Under the pieces are notes generated by a model, which searched no databases, had not been told where the DNA came from, and saw only the letters and a list, made by a program, of their open reading frames with translations. DNA of 64,000 bases from Algoriphagus taiwanensis (GTDB lineage Bacteria > Bacteroidota > Bacteroidia > Cytophagales > Cyclobacteriaceae): NCBI RefSeq assembly GCF_036245645.1, contig NZ_BTPE01000009.1, positions 1-64,000 on the forward strand, read 5' to 3'. Shown piece by piece: positions 35,110 to 44,648 of this stretch. Both the position numbers and the translations under genes were made by a program. Position 1 is the stretch's first letter. Every line of letters starts with the position of its first letter.

Positions 35110-35976
35110 TCAGCGGTTTAGTTGATTAAACTCCTGGTATAATTTCTGGATTTCTTCCGAATAGCCCAACAGACTCTGTGTCAATTCTTTGAGGGAGAGC
35201 TGATTCCTTTCATCATAAAGCTTTTGATGACCTTTTGCTATTTCATTGAGACTTCTCGCATAGACATCCAAGAGTTTTTCCTTTTTCTCAATCTCCTTCA
35301 GGCTGAGGTAATAGGTTCGGACCGCACTCTGATTTTCAAAATCAGAATCCAAAGTCCTCCCCATCATCATGTCCTTATATTGGCTGTACAAACGGGCTTT
35401 TTTAAAACGCAATTCTCCTTTTAGATCCTTTGAAATCAGCATTTGAAACTTCCCAAGCAAAGTCTGCAGAGGAGCATCGGCCTCCTCCAGATACTGGGCG
35501 ATTTTCTTTTTTCTAAATCCTGTCAAAGCAACATCAGAAAGAAGATTTGAAAGAGCTGCATAGGCCCCTGCTTCGGATTCATTGATACTCACCGGTCCAT
35601 ATTGCTCGGCAGAAAGAGCCTCAAATACCCGGTCTGTTTGATAGGATGTTAAGTCCTTTCCGGCCAGTTCACCCAAACCCTTCAGATAGTCATAAATGGT
35701 GGTATAAAAGATACCTGTGACACTGTCAGCTTTTGAATACAAATCACAGGAACAGGACAATTCCAATTGGATGTCCAAGGTCCGAATGGCTTCATCCCTG
35801 CATCGGTCTTCACAATGATCCAGAAAGGAATAGCCTAATTCATTGTAGTGAGCCACATTGGCCGTTGCAGTCCCTGCAAATTCACGGACTCCTTTGAGAC
35901 TGACACAACTTGCCAGCAATAATGGGAATACAAAACCGGGGAGTATTTTTCTAAAAGTGTAAATAAAGTGGCTCAT
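35110..35976 (-). CDS. Hypothetical lipoprotein
   Basis: The 288-residue protein has a lipoprotein signal (FRKILPGFVFPLLLASC, Cys about 23). The mature part is long helices with several Cys in a short stretch near 56-78 (EDRCRDEAIRTL and ELSCSCDLYSKAD), perhaps disulphides. Coiled-coil-like C-terminus (KEIEKKEKLLDVYA; YSEEIQKLYQEFNQ). First gene of a two-gene operon with the helical protein at 34710. Function unknown. Confidence 0.7.
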   Translation of the reverse strand: MSHFIYTFRKILPGFVFPLLLASCVSLKGVREFAGTATANVAHYNELGYSFLDHCEDRCRDEAIRTLDIQLELSCSCDLYSKADSVTGIFYTTIYDYLKGLGELAGKDLTSYQTDRVFEALSAEQYGPVSINESEAGAYAALSNLLSDVALTGFRKKKIAQYLEEADAPLQTLLGKFQMLISKDLKGELRFKKARLYSQYKDMMMGRTLDSDFENQSAVRTYYLSLKEIEKKEKLLDVYARSLNEIAKGHQKLYDERNQLSLKELTQSLLGYSEEIQKLYQEFNQLNR

Positions 35977-36107
35977 GGTGAAAAAGATGGGAAGAAATAA
36001 GAATTGAAGAAGGAATGGAATTTACTCAATCCTTCCAAAAAAAAGAAAAAGTCCTAAAGCCCATTCCTACTTGATAGAAAAGCAAGTGAAAAGAGCCCAG
36101 TTCTTTC

Positions 36108-36836
36108 TCAAAAAGTGACCGAAGCTACTCCTGTACTGTTGGGATTGATGTTTGGAAAGATGGTTTTCTGAGTTTGAGGATCCACATAGGTGTTGCTAAG
36201 AAATGAATCTCCATAAGCCCGAATGTAAATCGTCCCGGTAGGTGCTATTCCGATTTGATTGAGCTCTACCGGAGTAAAAACCCTGTAATAGGGAGTATCC
36301 TGGACCACATAAACCAGAGAAAACCCCTTGTAATTGGTAAATGAAACATCCGGACTATCACTGAAAAAATACCGGATATACCTACGATTGGAATTATTGG
36401 CTACCGGTGAGGTAGTTACAAAGGTCTCGATGGCAGTTCCCGAGACTTGGGCGGTTATTTCTGTTACAGAAGTAGTGGATAATTGACCAAGAGAAGGAAT
36501 ATCGGTGATCGGAGTCAATGGAGATTCATGTTTGACTTCTGTTTTCTTAAATGTGCCATAACCCTCTTTTTCAAAAGTCAGGGTGTAGGTGCCAAATGGA
36601 ACATCAACAATAGAAAATTTACCTTCATTATCGGTAAGTGCACTTCGGGTAGGAGTTAAATTCTCTACAATGATTCTCATTCCCGAAGGATTGAGATTGG
36701 TTGAACTTTCATCAAAAAGGAATACAGATCCAGTGATAGTTCCTGAAGTAGGTTCGGGTAAGGGATCATCTGAAGACGTCCCGCAGGCCGCTAAAGCAAA
36801 TACCCAAATCAACAGAGAATAGAGAGGAGCTTTCAT
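36108..36836 (-). CDS. Lipoprotein with carboxypeptidase-regulatory-like (CarboxypepD_reg) domain
   Basis: Start 36836 gives the lipoprotein signal MKAPLYSLLIWVFALAAC; the frame reaches 36866 without content. The 242-residue protein has a CarboxypepD_reg-like beta sandwich at about 35-110 (TGSVFLFDESSTNLNPSG; VDVPFGTYTLTFEKEGYGTF). A second beta-rich half carries 'SVTEITAQVSG' as in Fn3-like repeats. Such lipoproteins are common on Bacteroidota surfaces. Function unknown. Confidence 0.75.
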   Translation of the reverse strand: MKAPLYSLLIWVFALAACGTSSDDPLPEPTSGTITGSVFLFDESSTNLNPSGMRIIVENLTPTRSALTDNEGKFSIVDVPFGTYTLTFEKEGYGTFKKTEVKHESPLTPITDIPSLGQLSTTSVTEITAQVSGTAIETFVTTSPVANNSNRRYIRYFFSDSPDVSFTNYKGFSLVYVVQDTPYYRVFTPVELNQIGIAPTGTIYIRAYGDSFLSNTYVDPQTQKTIFPNINPNSTGVASVTF

Positions 36837-37225
36837 AAAAGAAGAAGACAAGTCATTCACAATCATACTAATTCATGCTAGTAAAATAAAAAAAATCATT
36901 TTGTTTTTGAATGTACCCTATGGGTTGGTCACTATTCCAGCAATTCCCAAATACATGTAAATCGGTCTGATTTAAAACTCAATCACATCCGCTTTACTGC
37001 CAAAAAAAGCCTAAGGAGACTAAGATAGCCTGATTTTGCCTACTTCAATTTTCCTGAAGGTGTACTTTACCTAGGAAAAAAGATCCAGCCAATTAAGGTA
37101 AAAAGAATTCGGAGTAGTCGGCATTGGGGCTATTTATGTTTAATTTTTAACCTAACGGTAACCCAGTAACCTTTCATATCAATTAGATCTGTTGCAATTT
37201 GCCCCCAAGACTTAAAATAAATTTT
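36837..37225. other. Intergenic region, no gene seen
   Basis: Divergent spacer between the lipoprotein and the large secreted nuclease. No coding frame is convincing. A weak -7-like box TATGTTTA lies near 37134, but no TTG is placed properly before it. Confidence 0.5.
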
Positions 37226-40200
37226 ATGGGAAAAAACTTCTACTCTCTCTTTTTGATTCTTCTCGGTTTCATTCCTATTTCAGGCTGGTCCCAAGAAGTA
37301 TTTATCAATGAAATCCACTATGATAATGCCAGCACAGACGTCGGTGAAGCGATAGAAATCGCTGGGCCAGCGGGAACGGATTTGACAGGTTGGTCTATTG
37401 TCCTGTACAATGGGTCAAATGGTACCCTGTACGATACTGATAACTTGTCCGGTACTATTCCCGATTTGGGAAATGGCTTCGGTGTGGTGACTTTAAATTA
37501 TCCATCCAATGGTCTTCAAAACGGAGCTCCTGACGGTATTGCCCTGGTAGATAATGGAACTGTTGTCCAGTTTCTAAGCTACGAAGGCACTTTTACTGCT
37601 GTAGGAGGACCTGCTGATGGCTTGATTAGCACTGATATTGGAGTTGAGGAACCGGGAACTACTCCGGTTGGTTTTTCGCTTCAGCTGAGTGGAAATGGCA
37701 AAGTGTATTCCGATTTTTCCTGGCAAGAAGCTGCTGACAACACTTTTGGAGCCTTCAATACCGGACAGGTTTTCCTTTCTGAGCCCGTTCTTTTTGTAAA
37801 TGAATTCCATTATGACAATGCCGGTGCTGATGTCAATGAAGGAATTGAGGTAGCCGGAACCGCCGGTCTTGACCTTGCGGGATATAGTATTGAACTATAC
37901 AATGGAAACGGTGGTGCATCTTACGGCACGATCGCACTTTCAGGGATTTTGCCCAATCAGGACAATGGATTTGGAACCTTGTTTTTCTTTATTTCCGGAC
38001 TTCAAAACGGTTCGCCTGATGGATTTGCCTTAGTAGATTCTGACGGAAATGTCATCCAATTCTTAAGTTATGAAGGAAGCTTTGTTGCCGTGGGAGGTCC
38101 TGCGGATGGATTGAGCAGCGAGGATGTAGGAGCGACTCAAGGCTCGGGTACTCCAGTAGGCACTTCTTTGCAGCTTCAGGGTACAGGAACCAGCTATGCC
38201 GATTTTACCTGGTCAGAGATTATTTCCAGTACCTACAACCAAATCAATACCGGACAAAGCTTTGGGGGCGTAATTGTGGATCCAGAACCAGTTCTGATTT
38301 CTATCGCAGAAGCCCGACAGAAGGCCCAAGGTACCGAAGTTCTTGTAAGGGGTATCCTTACAGCGTCTGAACAATTTGGCGGACCTGCATTCATTCAAGA
38401 CGAAACTGGAGGAGTTCCTGTTTTCGACGCTCAAATTCATGGTGCCGGACTATATCAGATTGGAGATGAACTTGAGATTTTAGCTAGCGTAGGGGCATTT
38501 AACCAGCAAATCCAGTTGGGCAATGTAACTGAAATCGAACTGATCAGCTCCGGCAATCCAATCACGCCTAGAGTAGTTTCTATTTCCGAAATCAATTCTA
38601 GTCTCGAAGGACAATTCATCCAGATTCCTGCAGCGGCCTTTGCAATTCCGAAAGGACTTCTGTTCCCAGAAAGCAACTATGTAATCACTGATGGCACAGG
38701 GACATTGGACTTGAGAATCGACGGACAAGTCAGCAGTCTGGTCGGAAGAGTAATTCCATCGGATGCTCAGACCATTACGGGTGTTTTGGGAAGTTTCCGT
38801 GGCACTTTGCAGCTTTTCCCAAGATTCATTGAAGATCTTCCAGGAACTACTCCATACGAAGCGGCAGGTTCTGATATTCCAACCGGAGAGACCTTGGATG
38901 TGATGACCTGGAACATGGAGTTCTTCGGAGCTACGATCAATAACTTTGGTCCAAATGATGTCACGCTTCAAGCCGCCAATGCCCTTCAAGTATTCCAAGC
39001 TACACTTCCTGATGTGATAGCAGTACAGGAGGTTAGCGATGAGGACTTGTTGGCAAGCCTAGTGGCTCAGCTTCCAGGCTATGCAGTCATTTGCTCTGAC
39101 CGATTCTCCAGATCTTTTGAAGCTCCAGATCCTACTTTCCCTCCACAGAAACTCTGCTTGATTTACAATACTGAGGTGGTTGAGATTTTGGAAAGTAAAG
39201 TTCTCTTCGAACAGATTTATGATGAAGCCAGATTGGGATTAAATAATCTGCTTGATGGCTATCCTACGGGCACTCCGTCTTCTTTCTGGTCCAGTGGCCG
39301 TCTTCCTTGGTTGATTACAGCCATTGCGGATATCAATGGAGTAAAAGAAAAAATCAACTTCATCAATATCCACGCGAAGTCAGGCTCATCCAATGAGGAT
39401 TTGGAGAGAAGAAGATTTGATAATAAGGCGCTAAAAGACACCTTGGATGCTTTCTATGGAGATGAAAACATCATTCTTCTTGGGGATTACAATGATGACT
39501 TGGATGAATCCATCGGTTCTGGGCCAAGTACTTATGAGGTAATTACCAATGATCCGGATTTTGATGGAATCACCGTCTCTTTGAGCGAGGCAGGGCTCAG
39601 ATCCTTTATCTTCAATGACAATGTGATCGACCATATTACCCTTTCCAATGAGTTGTATGACAACTATCTGGAAGGTTCGGAGACTCTATTTATTCCATTC
39701 AATCTGATTCCTAACTATGCCAATACCACTTCCGACCACCTTCCGGTGTCTGCAAGGCTTTTGGCAGGTGAACCTCTATTGTCTGATGCCGGAGAAGGTG
39801 GCGTGGTCTATTTGGGCTATGCTCCACAAGAAAGCATCACGCTGAGTGCTACTGATGCTACAGGAGGAAATGGAGCCTATACCTACTCCTGGAGTGACGG
39901 ACAAATGGGTCAGGTAATCACCGTTTCTCCAACTACGACAACCACCTACACCCTAACTGTAACCGATGAAGCAGGAAATGTCTTCACCGATGAGGTCACG
40001 GTATGTGTAGTCGATGTCAGAAGTGGAAGAAAAGGAGACCGAGTCCTTGTTTGCCTACCTTTGGGTAATTCCGGAAGATCCAGAACCCTAAGTGTAGCGC
40101 CTCAGGCAGTACCGGCCCTATTGAAAAATGGAGCAACTTTAGGTGCTTGCGGAACTATTCCTTGTCAGGATTCCGGAGTTTCGGCTCTCGAGGCTGATTT

Positions 40201-40459
40201 CAAATCTGCCAAAATCCAAAGATTCTTCCCTAACCCAATGGATGCAGAGATCAATCTGGAACTGGACGAGCCAGTCAGTGTCACAGTAGCCTATGTCCTT
40301 TTCAATGACCGAGGCGAAACTATGACCAGTGGAACTGCAGATTTTATCGATGGAAAACTGAACTTGACTTTCCCTGGAAATCAAATGAAAAGAGGTACTT
40401 ACTACCTGCATCTGAATCAGGGTCAAGAGACCAAAATGATCAGACTGCTTAAGCGATAA
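37226..40459 (+). CDS. Secreted multidomain nuclease: two lamin-tail domains, OB fold, EEP nuclease, T9SS tail
   Basis: Start 37226 gives a signal peptide (1-23, ending SGWSQ); the frame also opens at TTG 37199. The 1077-residue protein has two tandem lamin-tail-like domains (about 24-185 and 188-350), which start with near-identical phrases FINEIHYDNA and FVNEFHYDNA. An OB-fold-like region follows (about 360-540), then an endonuclease/exonuclease/phosphatase domain from about 555 (LDVMTWNMEFFG, DVIAVQEV, INIHAKSGS, LLGDYNDDLD, TTSDHLPVSARL). Next is a PKD-like SprB-type segment (ATGGNGAYTYSWSDG). The last 85 residues are a type IX secretion domain (FFPNPMDAEINLEL ... RGTYYLHL). It probably digests extracellular DNA. 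A terminator follows. Confidence 0.9.
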   Translation: MGKNFYSLFLILLGFIPISGWSQEVFINEIHYDNASTDVGEAIEIAGPAGTDLTGWSIVLYNGSNGTLYDTDNLSGTIPDLGNGFGVVTLNYPSNGLQNGAPDGIALVDNGTVVQFLSYEGTFTAVGGPADGLISTDIGVEEPGTTPVGFSLQLSGNGKVYSDFSWQEAADNTFGAFNTGQVFLSEPVLFVNEFHYDNAGADVNEGIEVAGTAGLDLAGYSIELYNGNGGASYGTIALSGILPNQDNGFGTLFFFISGLQNGSPDGFALVDSDGNVIQFLSYEGSFVAVGGPADGLSSEDVGATQGSGTPVGTSLQLQGTGTSYADFTWSEIISSTYNQINTGQSFGGVIVDPEPVLISIAEARQKAQGTEVLVRGILTASEQFGGPAFIQDETGGVPVFDAQIHGAGLYQIGDELEILASVGAFNQQIQLGNVTEIELISSGNPITPRVVSISEINSSLEGQFIQIPAAAFAIPKGLLFPESNYVITDGTGTLDLRIDGQVSSLVGRVIPSDAQTITGVLGSFRGTLQLFPRFIEDLPGTTPYEAAGSDIPTGETLDVMTWNMEFFGATINNFGPNDVTLQAANALQVFQATLPDVIAVQEVSDEDLLASLVAQLPGYAVICSDRFSRSFEAPDPTFPPQKLCLIYNTEVVEILESKVLFEQIYDEARLGLNNLLDGYPTGTPSSFWSSGRLPWLITAIADINGVKEKINFINIHAKSGSSNEDLERRRFDNKALKDTLDAFYGDENIILLGDYNDDLDESIGSGPSTYEVITNDPDFDGITVSLSEAGLRSFIFNDNVIDHITLSNELYDNYLEGSETLFIPFNLIPNYANTTSDHLPVSARLLAGEPLLSDAGEGGVVYLGYAPQESITLSATDATGGNGAYTYSWSDGQMGQVITVSPTTTTTYTLTVTDEAGNVFTDEVTVCVVDVRSGRKGDRVLVCLPLGNSGRSRTLSVAPQAVPALLKNGATLGACGTIPCQDSGVSALEADFKSAKIQRFFPNPMDAEINLELDEPVSVTVAYVLFNDRGETMTSGTADFIDGKLNLTFPGNQMKRGTYYLHLNQGQETKMIRLLKR

Positions 40460-40478
40460 GTATTTTGAATATCAGGTT

Positions 40479-40509
40479 AAAGCCCGGTCAATTGATCGGG
40501 CTTTTTTTT
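40479..40509 (+). terminator. Rho-independent terminator after the secreted nuclease
   Basis: Stem aaagcccggtcaa/ttgatcgggcttt (one G-T pair) is followed by eight T; it lies 20 nt after the stop codon at 40459. Confidence 0.85.
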
Positions 40510-40616
40510 GGATCAAAGGCCTATTTACAGCAGCCTCATGAACTATGTTGATTTGAGATTTGATGTCTTGGATTTTTTTATAAAATCTATCCACCTCATT
40601 TTCCGTATCTTCAGCT

Positions 40617-41207
40617 ATGCCAAAAACTAATCCTGGAGCTTTCGATCAGCTTTTTGCCTATTTCTCCAAAACAGCACCGATTTCGAGGCCTGAATTTGAG
40701 CAACTCATCCCCTATTTTGAACCCGTATTTTTCCCAAAATACAGCTACCTTCTGCGTCAGGGAGAGATTTGCAACTCCATCTATTTTGTAAGCCAAGGCT
40801 CGTTTCGCATTTATCACATCCATGAAAATGGGCAGGAACTCACTCGGTATTTTGCTTTTGCAAATAAGTTTGGGACCAATCTGACCAGTATGATTGAGGG
40901 AAGTCCTTCAGTAGAAAACCTACAGGCTATCGAACCCCTTGATGTTCTGGAGGTAAAAAAGCAAGTCTTTTTCGAACTTGTGGAGCGCATTCCTCAAGTG
41001 AATAAAATCTACCTCAATATTTTACAAAACGCCTACATCACCTCACAAAAAAGAATCTATGACCTCCAGGGAATGCCTGCCTTGGACCGACTCAGGTGGT
41101 TATTGGAGCAGTACCCATTAATTCTCAGTCGGATTCCCAGTCGAATGATTGCCTCTTATCTGGGCATCACCCCATATACCTTAAGCCGTTTGAAAAGTGA
41201 GATTTAG
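40617..41207 (+). CDS. Crp/Fnr-family transcriptional regulator
   Basis: The 196-residue protein has a cyclic-nucleotide-binding beta barrel (PKYSYLLRQGEICNSIYFVS; GSFRIYHI) and a C-terminal winged helix (RMIASYLGITPYTLSRLKSEI). It is the short Bacteroidota subgroup in which the canonical R-S-A ligand motif is lacking, so effector binding is doubtful. It might still respond to cAMP from the cyclase at 18926, but the sequence does not show that. No neighbour on the same transcript is evident. Confidence 0.85.
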   Translation: MPKTNPGAFDQLFAYFSKTAPISRPEFEQLIPYFEPVFFPKYSYLLRQGEICNSIYFVSQGSFRIYHIHENGQELTRYFAFANKFGTNLTSMIEGSPSVENLQAIEPLDVLEVKKQVFFELVERIPQVNKIYLNILQNAYITSQKRIYDLQGMPALDRLRWLLEQYPLILSRIPSRMIASYLGITPYTLSRLKSEI

Positions 41208-41263
41208 GCTCAAAGTCTTGCTCTAGGGCAAGAATTGGGTTTCCCTTCTCCTCTAATTTTGGA

Positions 41264-41983
41264 ATGATCAAACTCATTCCAATGAATTATAAATCAATCA
41301 CTTATTCCAAGATTCTTATTCTACTTCTAGGGCTAATCAACGGGATGATTTCCTCGGCCAAGGCCCAAGAAGCAGCCTCACCTGCCAAACCCGGACCTCC
41401 CTCACCTCCGATTCCTCTCGAATTGATGTTTGGGCATGAACAGCTCAATTTCCAATTGATCGTTAAAAAGAAATTCAGTCCCACGAGCAAGTTTGACCTA
41501 TTGGTCATTTCTGTTTTCTCAGAAAATTGGAATCAGGAAAATAACCTTGGAAATTCGGTCGTCATCCCCTTTCAGTTCAATTACAACATCGGCAAAAAAG
41601 GATTTGCCATAGCCGCAGGAGGCGAAGGCAACTCGGTGGTGGGATTCAGTCCATTGGTAGGTTTAGAACATAGCTATGCCAGTAAAAAATGGCTGGCAAT
41701 CACCGTGCTCAACTATTTGATCAATGAAGAGCAGGACCTGAAGCTTTTTGGACTGTATGAATTCAAGCCACCCATCAATGAAACCTGGTCACTCTACAGC
41801 CGGGTTCAGTTTGTTTACAATTTGGGCTTGGCCGAAAATCAGCACAACCGGAGTTTTCTTTACCTCCGGCTTGGATTGAAAAAGGGTCCTTTGGGCTTTG
41901 GGCTGGGTGCCAATTGGGATCAATATGGATCGGAGAAGGTGGCCAAAGACAATTTTGGTGTCTTCACCCGCTGGGAGTTTTAA
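41264..41983 (+). CDS. Hypothetical secreted or outer-membrane protein
   Basis: The 239-residue protein has a signal peptide (about 7-34, ending AKAQ); a second ATG at 41282 is as likely a start. A Pro-rich stretch (PAKPGPPSPPIPLELMF) precedes a run of amphipathic beta strands ending 'GVFTRWEF'. The C-terminal Phe and strand pattern suggest a small outer-membrane barrel. No family was recognised. A strong terminator follows within 8 nt. Confidence 0.65.
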   Translation: MIKLIPMNYKSITYSKILILLLGLINGMISSAKAQEAASPAKPGPPSPPIPLELMFGHEQLNFQLIVKKKFSPTSKFDLLVISVFSENWNQENNLGNSVVIPFQFNYNIGKKGFAIAAGGEGNSVVGFSPLVGLEHSYASKKWLAITVLNYLINEEQDLKLFGLYEFKPPINETWSLYSRVQFVYNLGLAENQHNRSFLYLRLGLKKGPLGFGLGANWDQYGSEKVAKDNFGVFTRWEF

Positions 41984-41990
41984 ATCAAAA

Positions 41991-42021
41991 AAGCTGTCTC
42001 TGGTTTTGCCAGAGACAGCTT
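41991..42021. terminator. Bidirectional rho-independent terminator
   Basis: Perfect 13-bp stem aagctgtctctgg/ccagagacagctt with a 5-nt loop, flanked by A-rich sequence before (aatcaaaa) and T-rich sequence after (aatttctt). It serves both the gene ending at 41983 and the convergent gene ending at 42043. Confidence 0.88.
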
Positions 42022-42042
42022 AATTTCTTGTATCGACTTTCC

Positions 42043-43062
42043 TTATTTCTTACCTACGGATGTATAGGTCTTGGCAAAGTCCTGAGCATATTGTCTAAAC
42101 ATATCCCGAGCCGCGGCTTTGTAGGTTTCTTTGTCCATTTCTACAATAAAAGGATCAAATTCAATTGTAGCCCCTCCTATCCCGAACATTTTATTAAAAA
42201 GGCTTTTTCCTTTTTCAGAGTCTTTGTAGATGTTTGCCTTGTACTCCTTGTTGGCCACATATTCCATCGCCAGTTCAGCCGAAGCATTATTTGCACCATT
42301 TTTTCCTACAAAATCGAAGGTATTGCGGCTGATATTCATTTTTGGCAAAACCTTGGTTTCGGCGGTTGTAACGGACTTTTTTGTACCCGCGTCTAATTGG
42401 ACATCCAATTCTACGGTAGCAAAATTGATGTCGATATTCTGGAGAAGTAAAATCGCCCCAGTTTCTTTTTGGATGTTTCGGATCATTCCTATGAAGGGCA
42501 CTCCCCCTCTGGCTAATGATTTTTCGTCGAAGATGAAGACTCCATTTTCAGGAAACATGCGAATTTTGCTCTTCGTATCCTCATCGTCATTTTTCTTGCC
42601 CTTGTTGGCAGTTTTATCCGAGTACTTTTCTGACATTTTTTGAAATCCTTCGGTCTTGGCAAACTCCTGAAGAGGAAGTACCTGAATACCTGCTTTGGAT
42701 ATTTCTTCCTCCAAAATCAACTGAAATTCATTAGCCAGCTCCTGATAATCCGAAAGCTGCATATCCGTATCCAAAATTGTGGTCGTCTGTGCGGAAGATT
42801 TTGCCTCCCCACCATAGCTTCCGCCTTTACTTGCAGCCTCAAAGGTGTTTTGGAGTTTACTTAGCTTGCCTTCGCTGACCACCACCTTGGTTTCCACAAA
42901 CTTATCAAAGCTTACACTTAATTGAGGAATGGTTACTATTTCGCTCTCTTGGGACAATTTGTTGTAATATCCCTTGGAGCCGAAGCCTTTGAACATATCC
43001 TGGGCTACTAAGCCTGAGTATGCCAACAGGACCAGAAAGAGAGTAGATGTAATTTTTTTCAT
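42043..43062 (-). CDS. Hypothetical secreted protein
   Basis: The 339-residue protein has a signal peptide (MKKITSTLFLVLLAYSGLVAQ; two residues upstream MI are also possible). No domain recognised. Sequence features: an Asp/Glu/Lys-rich internal stretch (NKGKKNDDEDTKSK), long amphipathic segments (YQELANEFQLILEEEI), and a C-terminal half of alternating strands (ATVELDVQLDAGTKKS). Related proteins occur widely in Bacteroidota without assigned function. It ends at a shared terminator. Confidence 0.7.
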   Translation of the reverse strand: MKKITSTLFLVLLAYSGLVAQDMFKGFGSKGYYNKLSQESEIVTIPQLSVSFDKFVETKVVVSEGKLSKLQNTFEAASKGGSYGGEAKSSAQTTTILDTDMQLSDYQELANEFQLILEEEISKAGIQVLPLQEFAKTEGFQKMSEKYSDKTANKGKKNDDEDTKSKIRMFPENGVFIFDEKSLARGGVPFIGMIRNIQKETGAILLLQNIDINFATVELDVQLDAGTKKSVTTAETKVLPKMNISRNTFDFVGKNGANNASAELAMEYVANKEYKANIYKDSEKGKSLFNKMFGIGGATIEFDPFIVEMDKETYKAAARDMFRQYAQDFAKTYTSVGKK

Positions 43063-43229
43063 GATCATTTAATTTGGGGTAAAAGGAAAAAGATTTGATA
43101 CAATATTCCCCTCAAAATTTTAAGAATTGAATACGACATTTGACGTATATTCCTTGGTAGTCTTCCGTACCATCCCTTGGAAATAGGCTTTGTCTGTCTA
43201 TTTTAAGGACTCATTCAAAAAATTGACCT

Positions 43230-44474
43230 ATGGATATTTTTGCAATTGTCACTGTACTGACCATACTCTCGGCGGTTTTTGCTTACGTCAATACCAAATT
43301 CTTGAAGCTTCCCTTCACCATTGGTCTGATGATTATCGCCATGACCTTTACCTTGGCGATCATTATTCTAGGGCATTTTGAAAACCGAATCCTGGTCCAA
43401 TCCAAAGAACTGATTGCTTCCATCGACTTCAGAACCCTACTGCTTGAAGTGATGCTGAGCTTCTTGCTATTTGCTGGAGCTCTTCATACCAAGCTGGATG
43501 ATCTGGCCAAGCAGCGTGGCCCCATCATTCTGTTTGCCACCTTTGGGATTGTCGTTTCTACTTTTATCGTTGGTATAGCTTTTTATTACGTTGCTCTTTT
43601 TATGGGTCATCCGATCGATCTGATTTACTGCCTATTATTTGGGGCTTTGATTTCTCCCACGGACCCAATCGCTGTTTTGGGAATATTGAAGGAAGCCAAT
43701 GCTCCTAAAAAACTGGAGACCAAAATAGTCGGAGAATCCCTGTTCAATGACGGAGTTGGTGTAGTGGTCTTCCTCGTTCTACTTTCTATTGCCCAGCGGG
43801 GAATTGCCTCCGTAGAAGCTCAGGAAGTGGGATTTTTGTTTTTTGAGGAGGTATTCGGAGGATTAGCCTTAGGTCTTTTGATGGGGTGGTTGGGATTTAA
43901 AATCATGAAAAGCATAGACCACTATGAGACAGAAGTTTTGATTACTCTTGCTTTGGTCATGGGGATTCATGCCTTGGCAGTATCCCTACACTTCTCTGGA
44001 CCATTGGCTGTGGTGGTAGCGGGTATTTTCATTGGAAATAAATCTCCAGAAGTTGCCTGGTCTGATAGCACCAAGCTATATGTGGACAAATTTTGGGAAC
44101 TGATGGACGTCTTCCTCAATGCCATTCTGTTTGTTTTGATCGGATTTGAGCTTCTGATCATTACCCTAAATGGAGAATACATCCTTTTGGGCCTTTTGGC
44201 TATTCCGGTCACCTTGCTTGCCCGATATTTGGCCTTAAAGGGACCTATTGTCTTTTTCAACAAAAGGCTGGAATTCATCCCAAAAACCGACCTGATTATG
44301 ACTTGGGGAGGAATCCGCGGTGGGATTTCCATTGCCTTAGCTTTAGCTCTTGAGCCAGAAATGGAGCGGGACTTATTTCTGACAGTGACTTATGTAGTAG
44401 TGGTTTTCTCCATCATTTTCCAAGGATTGACGATTGGTTCTTTGGTGAAAAGAGTTCTGTCCAAATACCAGTAA
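43230..44474 (+). CDS. CPA1-type Na+/H+ antiporter (NhaP-like)
   Basis: The 414-residue inner-membrane protein has about twelve helices and the CPA1 ion-binding motifs: FGALISPTDPIAVLGIL (T-D-P), GESLFNDGVGVVVFL (N-D in the substrate helix) and, near the end, WGGIRGGISIALAL (Arg-rich helix). It exchanges Na+ or K+ for H+ to control pH and salt, typical of marine or soda-lake Bacteroidota. Monocistronic. Confidence 0.92.
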   Translation: MDIFAIVTVLTILSAVFAYVNTKFLKLPFTIGLMIIAMTFTLAIIILGHFENRILVQSKELIASIDFRTLLLEVMLSFLLFAGALHTKLDDLAKQRGPIILFATFGIVVSTFIVGIAFYYVALFMGHPIDLIYCLLFGALISPTDPIAVLGILKEANAPKKLETKIVGESLFNDGVGVVVFLVLLSIAQRGIASVEAQEVGFLFFEEVFGGLALGLLMGWLGFKIMKSIDHYETEVLITLALVMGIHALAVSLHFSGPLAVVVAGIFIGNKSPEVAWSDSTKLYVDKFWELMDVFLNAILFVLIGFELLIITLNGEYILLGLLAIPVTLLARYLALKGPIVFFNKRLEFIPKTDLIMTWGGIRGGISIALALALEPEMERDLFLTVTYVVVVFSIIFQGLTIGSLVKRVLSKYQ

Positions 44475-44648
44475 GAAAATGGTGGTTTATCCCCCTTTTC
44501 AATAAGGCATTTTACCTGTCCGAATTCAGGACAAAAGTGTTCCGGAAAAATACAATTTCACTCCTATCTCAAAATAAGAGCCCTTACCATATTGGACATT
44601 TTGGAGAAGGTTCGTAATTAGAAGAAAAATTCCCCAAATCCCTACCCT

